64,000 bases of DNA from VRUE01 sp963762205 (lineage in GTDB: Bacteria; Actinomycetota; Thermoleophilia; Solirubrobacterales; 70-9). Positions within the stretch are counted from its first letter, which is position 1. Every line of letters starts with the position of its first letter. The notes below the pieces were generated by a model, which did no database searches, was not told the DNA's origin, and saw only the letters and a program-made list of their open reading frames with translations. The stretch covers positions 1 to 64,000 of the forward strand of contig CAVXJZ010000006.1 in the NCBI GenBank assembly GCA_963762205.1, read 5' to 3'. This document shows positions 15,006-25,261 of this stretch, piece after piece. The position numbers and the translations under genes are program-made.

Positions 15006-16892
15006 CTATCGAGCCGCGGCAGCCGCCACGCGGCCGGCGGTCCAGGCCAGCCATCGCATCGACCGGCGGGTCACCCACGAACGCGCCCGGTCTGTGCCGT
15101 GGCCCCCGGGAACGACCCAGAGGTGGGCGCGGCGAAACTTGGCGGCGAAGGCCTCGCTCATGCCGGGCGGCACGACCCGGTCGGCCCGCCCCTGCACGAC
15201 GAGCAGCGGGCGTTTCATCGGGCGGCGCAGGGGCGAGAGCCGTCTGCGGGCCGTGGGGTCGACGCCGATTTGTTCGTAGTAGCCGGGGCCGTAGGCGCCG
15301 ATCGGCCATTCCCATTTCACCAGGTCCGAGGGTGGCGCCTTGGCGACCGCGGCGGAGACGAGGCCTTCGCCGGCGAGCAGGGCTGCGAGGGTCCCGCCCG
15401 CGGAGGACCCGTACGCGTACACGTCGCCTTGGCCGAATCGCCCGCGTAGGCGCATCGCTTCTTCTCTGGAGGCGAGGACGGCTCCGCGCAGATCGCCGAG
15501 CGGGTAGCTCATGTAGTGCGGAACGAAGCCGGCGGCGATCGCCGGCGCTTCGGTCCTGGCCGCGAAGAACGGGTCGCCGAAGAGGAAGGAGCCCCCGTGG
15601 ATCATCAGCAGCTGCGGTGGCGGCCCGCTTGGCGGCGGGGCCTGGCTACGGGCCCCCGCGGGCGCCGTCAGCTGCACAGCGAAGGCGACGGTCAGGGCGA
15701 GGATCGCCGCCCGAGTCGGGGTGGCTCGCAACCGGCTCGCCGGGGGCGGCGCGACCCTGATCCAGCGCCTACGGCCGGCCTGCACCAGTGCGTAGCTTCC
15801 GACCGCCAGGGCCAGGGCGCCGGTCACGCTCAGGGTGTAGCGGAGCACCACCTCGAGGTGGGTCGCGGCGAGCGAGCTCTGGATGGCAACGAGGAAGGGG
15901 ATGTGGACGAGATAGACCCAGAAGCTCGCGTCGGCCAGATAGCGCAGGGCGCGCGATTCCCTGTGCACGTATCGGGCGAGAAGGCCCCAGACCGCAAATA
16001 GCATCAGCCAGCAGACGAGGCCGACCGCGAACAGGCCGAGGGGCCTCAGCTGGCCGTTCTCGGCCAGGATTCCCGCTGTGCCGACGTTCCCGGTGAAGGC
16101 GGTGTTGTCATAGAAGGAGAAAAAGGCGGGAATCGCGATCAGCAGCCCCACCGCGAGCCTCAACCAGGCCCCCCGCTTGAGCACCTCTTGCAGGCCGTCC
16201 TGACCGCTGAGCAACCAGCCGAAGAGGAAGAAGAAGCTGAAGTACGCGAGAAGGGTCGGGACGGGGACCAGCGAGTCCGACATGGTCCCGCCGGCGACCC
16301 AGCCGGACTTCGTGATCAGAATCAGGGCACTGACCGAGGCCAGGGCCGGCACGCCCCACCATGACCTCATCAGGGCGCGAAAGCCACGGTTGATCGTCGC
16401 CCCGACCTTCGGCTGCCGTTGGATCGCCAGCCACACCCCGATCGCGAGCAGCGAGATCACCAACAGATAGGCGATGAACCAGAGGTGCTGAGGCGTCAGG
16501 TTGAAGACGTGGCCGAAGGTCAGCTCCCGCTTGGCGGGGATCTTCTGGTGGCGCGGCCAGATGGCCGCAGCCTCGATCACGAGGAAGTTGGCAAGTGGCA
16601 CCACCGTCAGCATCCCAATGACCAGCGGCACGCCCAGTCGTCGAAGCCGGGAGCGGAGGTGCCCGGCGGCGGTGGACCGCCTGAGGGCGCTTGCAGCAAG
16701 GAATCCTGAGATCGCGAAGAACAGAGGCATGTGCCAGGTATGGAGGAACCAGACGCCGGCATCGACCGCCCTGTTTTCCCCGATGCCCTTCTGGATATAG
16801 CGGGCCGCGTGGTACGGGATCAGCAGGAGAATCGCCGAAACGCGAATCGCATCCAGGTGATGGCGACGCCCGCGAGCACGGGGCTCCGTCAA
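15006..16892 (-). CDS. Acyltransferase-3 membrane protein fused to an alpha/beta-hydrolase esterase
   Basis: A 628-residue fusion. Residues 1-395 are an acyltransferase-3 (OafA/OatA-like) membrane domain: HLDAIRVSAILLLIPYHAAR carries the N-terminal His/Arg region, RSRLRRLGVPLVIGM the conserved RRxxRxxxP, and FWVYLVHIPFLVAI the last catalytic-side helix, with about ten membrane spans. After a Pro-rich linker, residues 420-628 form an alpha/beta hydrolase: MIHGGSFLFGD oxyanion segment, nucleophile YGSSAGGTLAALL, acid at VVQGRADRVVPPG and His in VVPGGHGTDR. Known extracellular partners of this family are usually SGNH domains, so a hydrolase here is unusual. Likely role is O-acylating and/or deacylating a surface glycan. 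Confidence 0.8.
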   Translation of the reverse strand: MTEPRARGRRHHLDAIRVSAILLLIPYHAARYIQKGIGENRAVDAGVWFLHTWHMPLFFAISGFLAASALRRSTAAGHLRSRLRRLGVPLVIGMLTVVPLANFLVIEAAAIWPRHQKIPAKRELTFGHVFNLTPQHLWFIAYLLVISLLAIGVWLAIQRQPKVGATINRGFRALMRSWWGVPALASVSALILITKSGWVAGGTMSDSLVPVPTLLAYFSFFFLFGWLLSGQDGLQEVLKRGAWLRLAVGLLIAIPAFFSFYDNTAFTGNVGTAGILAENGQLRPLGLFAVGLVCWLMLFAVWGLLARYVHRESRALRYLADASFWVYLVHIPFLVAIQSSLAATHLEVVLRYTLSVTGALALAVGSYALVQAGRRRWIRVAPPPASRLRATPTRAAILALTVAFAVQLTAPAGARSQAPPPSGPPPQLLMIHGGSFLFGDPFFAARTEAPAIAAGFVPHYMSYPLGDLRGAVLASREEAMRLRGRFGQGDVYAYGSSAGGTLAALLAGEGLVSAAVAKAPPSDLVKWEWPIGAYGPGYYEQIGVDPTARRRLSPLRRPMKRPLLVVQGRADRVVPPGMSEAFAAKFRRAHLWVVPGGHGTDRARSWVTRRSMRWLAWTAGRVAAAAAR

Positions 16893-16936
16893 TTGACGGT
16901 CCGGCGAATCCGGCGGCGGACGCCCGGGCGGTTGTT

Positions 16937-17323
16937 CTAGCGGGTCGATCGCACCCCCCCATCGGCGTTCGCATCATGCGCAAGCTCCGATTCTCCCCGG
17001 TCATGCCGCTCGGGCCTCCCAAGGGCCTCCAGCAGCTCACCCACCGCACGCTCGCGGACCAGCGGATGGCGCAGGGGCAGCTCGGGCCTGATCTTGTAGC
17101 GGTTGCGGCGACCGTGTCGCTCGCGCAGCACATAGCCCTCCTCGACCAGCTCGGAGAGGACCTTGTGGGCGCTGCGCTCGGTGATGCCGACCGCCGCGGC
17201 GATGTCCCGCAGGCGAACGCCGGAGTCCTCAGAGACGCAGAGCAGGACATGGGCGTGGTTGGTGAGGAAGTCCCAAGCCGGCATCTCGTCCATCTGATCG
17301 GGAATTCTAGAATTATTATTCAT
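16937..17323 (-). CDS. Winged-helix (MarR-like) transcriptional regulator
   Basis: About 128 residues with a winged helix at residues 12-80 (ATG 17323 numbering): AWDFLTNHAHVLLCV, VRLRDIAAAVGITERSAHKV, LSELVEEGYVLRERHGRRNR, then YKIRPELPLRHP. The last 35 residues are charged and variable. This single-domain group is common in actinobacteria and has no characterised ligand that I know. Two AT-rich perfect palindromes overlap the 5' end, so translation may instead begin at ATG 17293 with the palindromes as upstream operator. Its 3' end is 44 bp from the start of the acyltransferase fusion gene on the same strand, so it may control that gene. Confidence 0.7.
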   Translation of the reverse strand: MNNNSRIPDQMDEMPAWDFLTNHAHVLLCVSEDSGVRLRDIAAAVGITERSAHKVLSELVEEGYVLRERHGRRNRYKIRPELPLRHPLVRERAVGELLEALGRPERHDRGESELAHDANADGGVRSTR

Positions 17324-17329
17324 GAATAA
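17303..17329 (-). promoter_or_regulatory. AT-rich palindromes, candidate autoregulatory operator
   Basis: AATTCTAGAATT (17303-17314) and TTATTCATGAATAA (17316-17329) are both perfect palindromes, one nucleotide apart, in a stretch of almost pure A/T within a GC-rich genome. The second is centred on the start codon CATG of the winged-helix regulator. This is the layout expected for a dimeric winged-helix regulator repressing itself. Regulation is inferred; no binding data are implied. Confidence 0.5.
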
Positions 17330-17466
17330 ATGATACACTTTCACGACTAAACCCGCCCCTGGAGCACAAGGAACATCTGTTCCGAGCGACAGGGGCCTCC
17401 ACCGGAAGGACTCTACGGTGGAGGCTCGGTCGATCGAGCCAGAGCAGGGCCCAATTGGAGGCCATC

Positions 17467-17748
17467 ATGTTCAACGAGACAGTCGGCTCCGGCGACCGCA
17501 CGGCCGATGTGACGCCCGGGCGTGCCGACGCACTCTGCGTCGCAATCGGAGGCAGGCAAATGGACTCCGACCCGGAGGCGGAGCGTTTGCCGGCCGGGCC
17601 CGCCGTATCCCCGCGGCCCCCCACAACTCCCGTATCCCCGCCCGCATCCCCGCGGCCCCTCGCAACTCCCATTCCCCCTCCATCGCCGCTCCCCGATGCG
17701 TCGCCGATGCCGGACGCTACGCCGATCCCGATGCTCGGCCGCGATTAG
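17467..17748 (+). CDS. Small proline-rich protein
   Basis: A 93-residue reading frame with a good GGAGG six nucleotides before its ATG. The first half (MFNETVGSGDRTADVTPGRA) is ordinary; the second is Pro/Ser/Ala-rich (SPRPPTTPVSPPASPRPLAT) with an internal near-repeat PSPLPDASPMPDATPIPM. It contains no recognised domain and could be a disordered surface or regulatory peptide. The preceding region (17345-17466) shows no other gene. Confidence is limited because GC-rich repeats can create such frames by chance. Confidence 0.35.
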   Translation: MFNETVGSGDRTADVTPGRADALCVAIGGRQMDSDPEAERLPAGPAVSPRPPTTPVSPPASPRPLATPIPPPSPLPDASPMPDATPIPMLGRD

Positions 17749-17825
17749 GACCAGAGCAGGCAAGGTGGCCCAAGGGACCATCTTCAGAGCGCTCAGCTTC
17801 AGGCCGGCCGACGCCGGCCGCTCCC

Positions 17826-19798
17826 CTACCGCACGATCGTGAAGCTGAGGCGCCTCGGCTTCGATCGCGCCCCGCCGCTCCTGGCGACGGCGGTCAACCT
17901 GTAGCGGCCCGGCTTCAGCTTCTTGCGGCGTGAGATACGGCCCTGGAAGCGAACCCGATTTCTGCCCCGGTGTCCGGCGAAGACGAGCACGCCGGCCTTC
18001 CTGAAGTGCTTGCCCTTGCGTCCCTTCTTGACCTTCCGCCCCGACGTGCGCCGCGCGAATGCGAACCTCACCCTGGCGCGCCCGTTCAGCTTGAAGGTGA
18101 AGACGGTGCCCAGCCGGGCGCGCCTGCCCTTTCGTCGCGCCGCCACCGAGCTCACCTTGGCGAGCCTGCGGCCCCGCCGCCAGCGGCGGTGGGACTGGCG
18201 CAGCTTGCTGATCGCCAGCCGTGGTGCGATCCCCAGCGCGAGCGGCGCGCTTTGCGCCCGGATCCCGTATCTGTCGCTGACGCCCAGCACGACTTGGGCC
18301 GGGCCCTTGGCGGTCGGCGTGCCGCTGATCTGCCCGCTGGCGGAGTCGATCGAGAGCCCGGGCGGCAGCCCGCTCGCCTGCCAGGCGTAGGGCGCGGTGC
18401 CGCCCACTGCCGTCGCGGTGGCGCGGTAGGGGGCGCCGACCCGCCCGCCCGGCAGCGAGTTGCTCGTCACCGCGAGGTTGGCGATCACAACCAGCGTGTG
18501 AATGGCGAATGAGCCAGTCGCCATCGTGTCGATCGTCGTCCCCGCTGGCAGGTCGACCGGGGCCGGAATCGGGTTGGGGTTGAATGTGCCGCTGTTGGGG
18601 GCGCTGCCCAGCTGACCAGCATTGTTGCGGCCGAAGGCGTAGAGCTGCCCGGTCGAAGTGAGCGCCAGGCTGTGATCTCCGCCGGCCGCAACCTGGGTCG
18701 CCGGGCCGGTCGCCCCCGGCAGGGAGACCGGGGCCGGGTTCGGGTTCGATAATTCGGTTGCGCTGTTGGTGGCACTGCCCAGCTGGCCGTAATAGTTTTC
18801 GCCGAAGGCGTAGAGCTGCCCGGTGGAGGTCAGCGCCAGGCTGTGAAGATCGCCGGCGGCGAGCTGGGTCACCGGGCCGCTCGCCCCCGGCAGGGAAACC
18901 AGGGCCGGGTTTGGGTTCGGGTTGCTGTTGGCTTCACTGCCGAGCTGGCCCTTGAAGTTGTAGCCGAAGGCGTAGAGCTGGCCGGTCGAAGTGAGCGCCA
19001 GGCTGTGGCGGAGGCCGGCGGCGACCTGGGTGACCGGGCCGCTCGCCCCCGGCAGGGTGACCAGCGCCGGGGTCGGGTTCGGGTTGTTGGTGCCGTTGTT
19101 GGTGGCGCTGCCCAGCTCGCCGGACACGTTGTCCTTCCGAAGGAGTAGAGCTGGCCGGTGGAGGTAAGCGCCAGGCTGAGATATTCGCCGCCGGCGACCT
19201 GGGTCACCGGGCCGCTCGCCCCCGGCAGGCTGACCAGCGCCGGGGTCGGGTTCGGGTTGTTGGTGCCGTTGTTGGTGGCGCTGCCCAGCTCGCCGTAGTA
19301 GTTGTAGCCGAAGGCGTAGAGCTGACCTGTGGAGGTAACCGCCAGGCTGTGCTCGCCGCCGCCGGCGACCTGGGTGACCGGGCCGCTCGCCCCCGGCAGG
19401 CTGACCAGCGCCGGGGTCGGGTTCGGGTTGTTGGTGCCGTTGTTGGTGGCGCTGCCCAACTCGCCGAAGTAGTTGTAGCCGAAGGCGTAGAGCTGTCCGC
19501 TGGAGGTAACCGCCAGGCTGTGATTGCCGCCGGCGGCGACCTGGGTCACCGGACCGCTCGCCCCCGGCAGGCCGACCTGGGCCGGAATTGGGTTCGGGTT
19601 GTTGGTGTTGTTGTTGGTGATGCTGCCCAACTGGCCGTAGGTGTTGGCGCCGAAGGCGTAGAGCTCACCAGGGTTGGTGGTTGCCGCCGAGGCAGGCAGC
19701 GGTGCCACGCAGATCGCCAGCGCGATCAGCGCCACAAGCACTGCCGGTCTCCTCCTGAACCGGGGACCGGCGATTTTGCTGCTACCTCGCGTCGGCAT
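17826..19798 (-). pseudogene. RCC1-repeat secreted protein 1 (frameshifted)
   Basis: A gene for a secreted protein of about 656 residues. After a signal peptide (LVALIALAICVAPLPASA) come tandem units of about 52 residues built from GQLYAFGYNYYGELGSATN, NPNPTPALVSLPGASGPVTQ and VAGGEHSLAVTSTGQLYAFG. This is the RCC1/ALTS beta-propeller repeat, seven copies here. A putative Ig-like (He_PIG) domain follows (LPGGRVGAPYRATATAVGG, GLSIDSASGQISGTPTAKGP), then a cationic C-terminal module. Near 19131-19136 there are two extra nucleotides compared with the same place in the second gene (GTTGTCCTTCCGAAG against GTTGTCCCCGAAG), breaking the frame. Start ATG 19798 follows GAGAGGGGG. Probably extracellular or wall-bound; partner unknown. 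Confidence 0.7.
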
Positions 19799-19916
19799 CT
19801 GCCCCCTCTCCCCGGGACAGCGCGCATCCCCACGCGCCTTCGCAGCGATCTTACCAGCGGCCTTGAGGGTGGCCTGCGGGCCGCGGAGGAATCGAGCGAA
19901 CTGTCCGGGGCCCGCC

Positions 19917-21858
19917 CTACCGAACGATCGTGAAGCGGAGCGACCTCGGCTTCGATCGCGCCCCGCCGCTCCTGGCGACGGCGGTCAACCTGTAGCGGCC
20001 CGGCTTCAGCTTCTTGCGGCGTGAGATACGGCCCTGGAAGCGAACCCGATTTCTGCCGCGGTGTCCGGCGAAGACGAGCGCGCCGGCCTTCCTGAAGCGC
20101 TTGCCCTTGCGCCCCTTGCGCCGCGCGAATGCGAACCTCACCCTGGCGCGCCCGTTCAGCTTGAAGGTGAAGACGGTGCCCAGCCGGGCGCGCCTGCCCT
20201 TCCGTCGCGCCGCCACCGAGCTCACCTTGGCGAGCCTGCGGCCCCGCCGCCAGCGGCGGTGGGACTGGCGCAGCTTGCTGATCGCCAGCCGTGGTGCGAT
20301 CCCCAGCGCGAGCGGCGCGCTTTGCGCGCGGATCCCGTATCTGTCGCTGACGCCCAGCACGACTTGGGCCGGGCCCTTGGCGGTCGGCGTGCCGCTGATC
20401 TGCCCGCTGGCGGAGTCGATCGAGAGCCCGGCCGGCAGCCCGCTCGCCTGCCAGGCGTAGGGCGCGGTGCCGCCTACTGCCGTCGCGGTGGCGCGGTAGG
20501 GGGCGCCGACCCGCCCGCCCGGCAGCGAGTTGCTCGTCACCGCGAGGTTGGCGATCACCACCAGCGTGATATCGGCCTCTACGCCGGACGCCATCGTGTC
20601 GATCGTCGTCCCCGCCCCCAGGTCGACCTGGGCCGGCGTCGGGTTCGGGTCTTTGTTGGCTTCGCTGCCCAGCTGGCCGTAGAAGTTGGCGCCGAAGGCG
20701 TAGAGCTGCCCCGTGGAGGTCAGCGCCAGGCTGTGCTCGTAGCCGGCGGCGACCTGGGTCACCGGGCCGCCGGCCCCCGGCAGGGTGACCAGGGCCGGGG
20801 TCGGGTTGGGGTTGTTGTTGGCTGCGCTGCCCAGCTGGCCGTAGGAGTTGCCACCGAAGGCGTAGAGCTGGCCGCTCGAGGTCAGCGCCAGGCTCTGATA
20901 GCCACCGGCGGCGACCTGGGTCACCGGGCCGCCGGCCCCCGGCAGGGTGACCAGGGCCGGGGTCGGGTTCGGGGTTGCCGGTGCCGTTGTTGGTGGCGCT
21001 GCCCAGCTGGCCGTAGAAGTTTTCGCCGAAGGCGTAGAGCTGCCCGCTCGAGGTCAGCGCCAGGCTGTGGTAGGCACCGGCCTCGACCTCGGTCACCGGG
21101 CCGCTCGCCCCCGGCAGGGTGACCAGGGCCGGGGTCGGGTTGGGGTTGCCGGTGCCGCTGTTGGTGGCGCTGCCCAGCTGGCCGGATTCGTTGTCCCCGA
21201 AGGAATAGAGCTGGCCGGTGGAGGTAAGCGCCAGGCTGAGATATTCACCTCCGGCGACCTGGGTCACCGGGCCGCTCGCCCCCGGCAGGGTGACCGGGGT
21301 CGGGTTCGGGTTCGGGTTGGTGGTGCCGTTGTTGGTGGCGCTGCCCAGCTCGCCGTAGTAGTTGTAGCCGAAGGCGTAGAGCTGACCTGTGGAGGTAAGC
21401 GCCAGGCTGTGCTCGCCGCCGCCGGCGACCTGGGTCACCGGGCCGCTCGCCCCCGGCAGGGTGACCAGGGCCGGGGTCGGGTTGGGGTTGCTGGTGCCGT
21501 TGTTGGTGGCGCTGCCCAGCTCGCCGTAGTGGTTGTAGCCGAAGGCGTAGAGCTGACCTGTGGAGGTAAGCGCCAGGCTGTGCTCGTAGCCGCCGGCGAC
21601 CTGGGTCACCGGGCCGCTCGCCCCCGGCAGGGTGACCAGGGCCGGGGTCGGGTTGGGGTTGTTGGTGCCGTTGTTGGTGGCGCTGCCCAGCTGGCCAAAG
21701 TAGTTGTAGCCGAAGGCGTAGAGCTCACCGGGGTTCGTGGTGGCCGCCGAGGCAGGTGGCGGTGCCACGCAGATCGCCAGCGCGATCAGCGCCGCAAGCA
21801 GTGCCGGTCCCCTCCTCAACCTTAGGCCGACGATTTCGCTGTTCCTTCGCCTTGGCAT
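19917..21858 (-). pseudogene. RCC1-repeat secreted protein 2 (frameshifted)
   Basis: Paralogue of the gene at 17826, with the same layout: signal peptide (LLAALIALAICVAPPPASA), about eight RCC1-like units, Ig-like domain, and cationic C-terminal module (RNRVRFQGRISRRKKLKPGR). Near 20968-20975 the run reads TTCGGGGTTGCC where other units have TTCGGGTTGCC, a single extra G in a homopolymer, which ends the upstream frame early. The downstream frame continues in register to the normal C-terminus. Start ATG 21858 follows GGGGGAGGG. Repair of that base would give a protein of about 646 residues. Confidence 0.7.
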
Positions 21859-21972
21859 CGGTGCCCTCCCCCAGGACAGCGCGCATCCACGCGCTTCGCG
21901 ACGATCTTACCAGCGGCCTTGAGGGTGGCCTGCGGGCCGCGGAGGAATCGAGCGAATTGTCCGGGGCCCGCC

Positions 21973-23952
21973 CTACCGCACGATCGTGAAGCTGAGGCGC
22001 CTCGGCTTCGATCGCGCCTTACCGCTTTTCGCCGTGGCGGTCAACCTGTAGCGGCCCGGCTTCAGCGTCTTGCGGCGTGAGAGACGACCCTGGAAGACGA
22101 CCCGATTTCTGCCCCGGTGGCCGGCGAAGACGAGCGCGCCGGCCTTCGTGAAGCGCTTGCCCTTGCGCCCCTGCTTGCCCTTCCGCCCCCACCTGCGCCG
22201 CGCGAATGCGAACTTCACCCTGGCGCGCTCGTTCAGCTTGAAGGTGAAGGTGGTACCGAGCGGCGCGCGCCTGCCCTTTCGTCGCGCCGCCACCGAGCTC
22301 ACCTTGGCGAGCCTGCGGCCCCGCCGCCAGCGGCGGTGGGACTGGCGCAGCTTGCTGATCGCCGGCCGTGCGGCCTCGATCCGCAGCGCGATCGGCCCGC
22401 TAGTCGCGACGATTCCGAACCTGTCGCTGACGCCCAGCACGACCTGGGCCGGGCCCGCCGCCGTCGGCGTGCCGCTGATCCGCCCGCCGGCGTCGATCGA
22501 GAGCCCGGCCGGCAGCCCACTCGCCTGCCAGGCGTAGGGCGCGGTGCCGCCGATTGCCGTCGCGGTGGCGCTGTAGGGGGCGCCGACCCGCCCGCCCGGC
22601 AGCGAGTTGCTTGTAACCGCGAGGTTGGCGATCACCACCAGCGTGTGTTCGGCCGATGGGCCGGACACCATCGTGTCGACCGTCGTCCCCGCCCCCAGGT
22701 CGACCAGGGCCGGGGTCGGGTTCGGGTTGCTGGTGCCGTTGTTGGTGGCGCTGCCCAGCTCGCCGTAGAAGTTCTCGCCGAAGGCGTAGAGCTGCCCACT
22801 TGAGGTCAGCGCCAGGCTGTGTCCGTAGCCGGCGGCGATCTGGGTCAGCGGGCCGCTCGCCCCCGGCAGGGTGACCAGGGTCGGGGTCGGGGTCGGGTTG
22901 TTGGTGCCGTTGTTGGTGGCGCTGCCCAGCTGGCCGTAGTAGTTGTAGCCGAAGGCGTAGAGTTGCCCGCTCGAGGTCAGCGCCAGGCTGTGTTCATCAC
23001 CGGCGGCGAGCTGGGTCACCGATCCGCCAGCCCCCGGCAGGGCGACCAGGGCCGGGGTCGGGTTCGGGTTTGTGGTGCCGTTGTTGGTGGCGCTGCCCAG
23101 CTGGCCGTAGACGTTTTCACCGAAGGCGTAGAGCTGGCCGCTGGAGGTCAGCGCCAGGCTGTGCGGTAGCCGGCGGCGAGCTGGGTCACCGGGCCGCTCG
23201 CCCCCGGCAGGGGCACCAGGGCCGGGGTCGGGTTCGGGTTGTTGGTGCTGTTGTTGGTGGCGCTGCCCAGCTGGCCATAGCTGTTGTCGCCGAAGGCGTA
23301 GAGCTGCCCGCTCGAGGTCAGCGCCAGGCTGTGGTAGACACCGGCGGCGATCTGGGTCACCGGGCCGCTCGCCCCTGGCAGGGTGACCGGGGCCGGGGTC
23401 GGGTTCGGGTTGGCGGTGCCGCTGTTGGTGGCGCTGCCCAGCTCGCCGTAGTAGTTGTAGCCGAAGGCGTAGAGCTGACCGCTCGAGGTAAGCGCCAGGC
23501 TGTGATCACCGCCGGCGGCGATCTGGGTCACCGGGCCGCTCGCCCCCGGCAGGGAGACCAGCGCCGGGGTCGGGTTCGGGTTGCCGGTGCCGTTGTTGGT
23601 GGCGCTGCCCAGCTCGCCGTAGTGGTTGTAGCCGAAGGCGTAGAGCTGCCCGCTCGAGGTCAGCGCCAGGCTGTGCTCGTCACCGGCGGCGAGCTGGGTC
23701 ACCGGGCCGCTCGCCCCCGGCAGGGTGACCAGGGCCGGGATCGGGTTGGGGTTGTTGGTGCCGTTGTTGGTGGCGCTGCCCAGCTGGCCAAAGTAGTTGT
23801 AGCCGAAGGCGTAGAGCTCACCGGGGTTCGTGGTGGCCGCCGAGGCAGGTGGCGGTGCCACGCAGATCGCCAGCGCGATCAGCGCCGCAAGCAGCACCGG
23901 CCTCGCCCTGTGGCCGGAGCGGACGGCTTCGCCGTTCCACCCACGTCGCCAT
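21973..23952 (-). pseudogene. RCC1-repeat secreted protein 3 (frameshifted twice)
   Basis: Third paralogue in the tandem array: leader ALIALAICVAPPPASA, RCC1-like units, Ig-like domain and the same C-terminal module ending RYRLTATAKSGKARSKPRRL. Compared with the paralogues it has one extra G right after ATG 23952 (behind GGGGGAG), and a missing base near 23162 (GTGCGGTAGCC for GTGCTCGTAGCC). The two cancel in length, so the gene is 660 codons overall but out of frame between them. A GTG just before the leader hydrophobic core could also serve as start. The product would be exported. Confidence 0.65.
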
Positions 23953-24119
23953 CTCCCCCATCCAATCGTGTTATCAGCTTCTCCGGGCTGGAGCAACCGC
24001 CTGTCAGCTATCTGACATTGACGGGGACCATTCGTCCGGGGGCGACGAGCCGGCTGACTCAACCCGCGGGCGGGGGGACGACCTTGGGCGGGCGACGATC
24101 GAGGGTGTATAAGAACTCG

Positions 24120-24956
24120 ATGGTCGCCACCCGAGGAAGTGCCGAGAGCGGTCCGGTGCTGTGGCAGCTCCAGATCTCCCACTACAACGAGAAGGTGCGG
24201 TGGGCGCTCGACCACAAGCGCGTCCCCCACGTCCGGCGCTCGCTGCTTCCGGCCCTGCACCGGTTCAAGGCCAGGCGCCTCACCGGCGGCAGGCCGACGA
24301 CTCCGGTGCTCACCTTGGACGGCCGCTCGATCGGCGACTCGACCCGGATCATCGCCGCGATCGAGCAGCGCTGGCCGCGGCAGCCGCTGTATCCGAGCGA
24401 TGAGGCGCAGCGGCGCCGCGCCCTCGAGCTCGAGGAGTTCTTCGACGAGGAGCTTGGGCCCCACATCCGCCGCGCGCTCTATCAGGAGCTGCTCCCCCAC
24501 CCCGATCTAGCTGTTCCGCTCTTCACCAACGGCCAGCGGCTCCCGGCCCGAGCGCTGATCCGCGCCGCCTACCCGGCCCTGCGCGTGGGGATGCGGCGGG
24601 CGATGGAGATCAACGCGACGGCGGCGGCCGCGAGCCGCGAGAAGACCGTGGCGGCGATGGACCGGCTGGAGCAGGAGATCGGGCCGAGCGGCTACCTCGT
24701 CGGCGACTCCTTCTCGGTCGCCGACCTGACGGCGGCGGCCCTCTTCTACCCGATGGCCCGGCCCCCCGAGTTCCCCTATCCGTCGGTGACCGACCCGCCG
24801 CCGTCGGCGCGTGAGTTCCTCGACCCCCTCGCCCAGCGCCCCGGCGGCGAATGGGTGACCGAGATGTACCGCCGCCACAGGAGCCCGTCGGCCGAGGCCG
24901 TGCCCGAGGCCGTGCCCGGGGAGCCTCCGCCACGATCGGCTACGGTCGAGGGATGA
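24120..24956 (+). CDS. Glutathione S-transferase family protein
   Basis: A 278-residue GST-fold protein, probably cytoplasmic. N-terminal thioredoxin part: LWQLQISHYNEKVRWALDHK, GGRPTTPVLTLDGRSIGDST, then the helical C-terminal domain with EKTVAAMDRLEQEIGPSGYL and GDSFSVADLTAAALFYPM. The Asn/Ser position near the start (HYNEKV) replaces the usual catalytic Ser/Cys. Actinobacteria mostly use mycothiol, so the thiol may not be glutathione. Start ATG 24120 is the first Met in the conserved frame. Its stop overlaps the ATG of the next small gene (ATGA), so the two are translationally coupled. Confidence 0.85.
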   Translation: MVATRGSAESGPVLWQLQISHYNEKVRWALDHKRVPHVRRSLLPALHRFKARRLTGGRPTTPVLTLDGRSIGDSTRIIAAIEQRWPRQPLYPSDEAQRRRALELEEFFDEELGPHIRRALYQELLPHPDLAVPLFTNGQRLPARALIRAAYPALRVGMRRAMEINATAAAASREKTVAAMDRLEQEIGPSGYLVGDSFSVADLTAAALFYPMARPPEFPYPSVTDPPPSAREFLDPLAQRPGGEWVTEMYRRHRSPSAEAVPEAVPGEPPPRSATVEG

Positions 24957-25129
24957 AAATGGACGTAATCGCATCGACGACGCGGTTGGTGGCCGCCGTG
25001 CTCGCCTTGGTCGTCGTCGTCGGCCTGCTGCTCATGGCCTGGATCGGCAGCGAGCTGCACTACGCCAACTGCCTGACCAAGGAAGACCTCGCCGGGCGCG
25101 ACGGCTCGGCCTGCTCGCACTTCCCCTGA
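24953..25129 (+). CDS. Small single-pass membrane protein
   Basis: A 58-residue protein with one membrane segment, LVAAVLALVVVVGLLLMAWI, at residues 10-29 and a short outside tail holding two cysteines (YANCLTKEDL and SACSHF) that could form a disulfide. It overlaps the GST stop codon by 4 nt and is probably co-expressed. No known family. It ends 60 bp before the tRNA-Gly gene. Confidence 0.6.
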   Translation: MKMDVIASTTRLVAAVLALVVVVGLLLMAWIGSELHYANCLTKEDLAGRDGSACSHFP

Positions 25130-25190
25130 TCGACCCCCCGATCGCCCGCCACCCGGGCGACACCGCCGGACAGTACCTTTAGGCGTCCCC

Positions 25191-25261
25191 GCGGCGGTAG
25201 CTCAACGGTAGAGCCTCAGCCTTCCAAGCTGATGACGCGGGTTCGATTCCCGTCCGCCGCT
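25191..25261 (+). tRNA. tRNA-Gly(TCC)
   Basis: Complete cloverleaf of 71 nt: acceptor GCGGCGG pairs with CCGCCGC, D-arm GCTC..GAGC, anticodon stem TCAGC/GCTGA with loop CTTCCAA (anticodon TCC), T-arm CGGGTTCGATTCCCG, discriminator T. CCA is not encoded. Its last base overlaps the stop codon of the convergent secreted-protein gene. Confidence 0.95.

Noticed and set aside
17826..23952. Programmed ribosomal frameshifting in the RCC1 genes
   Set aside because: The slips differ in size and position between paralogues and lack slippery sites with downstream structures.
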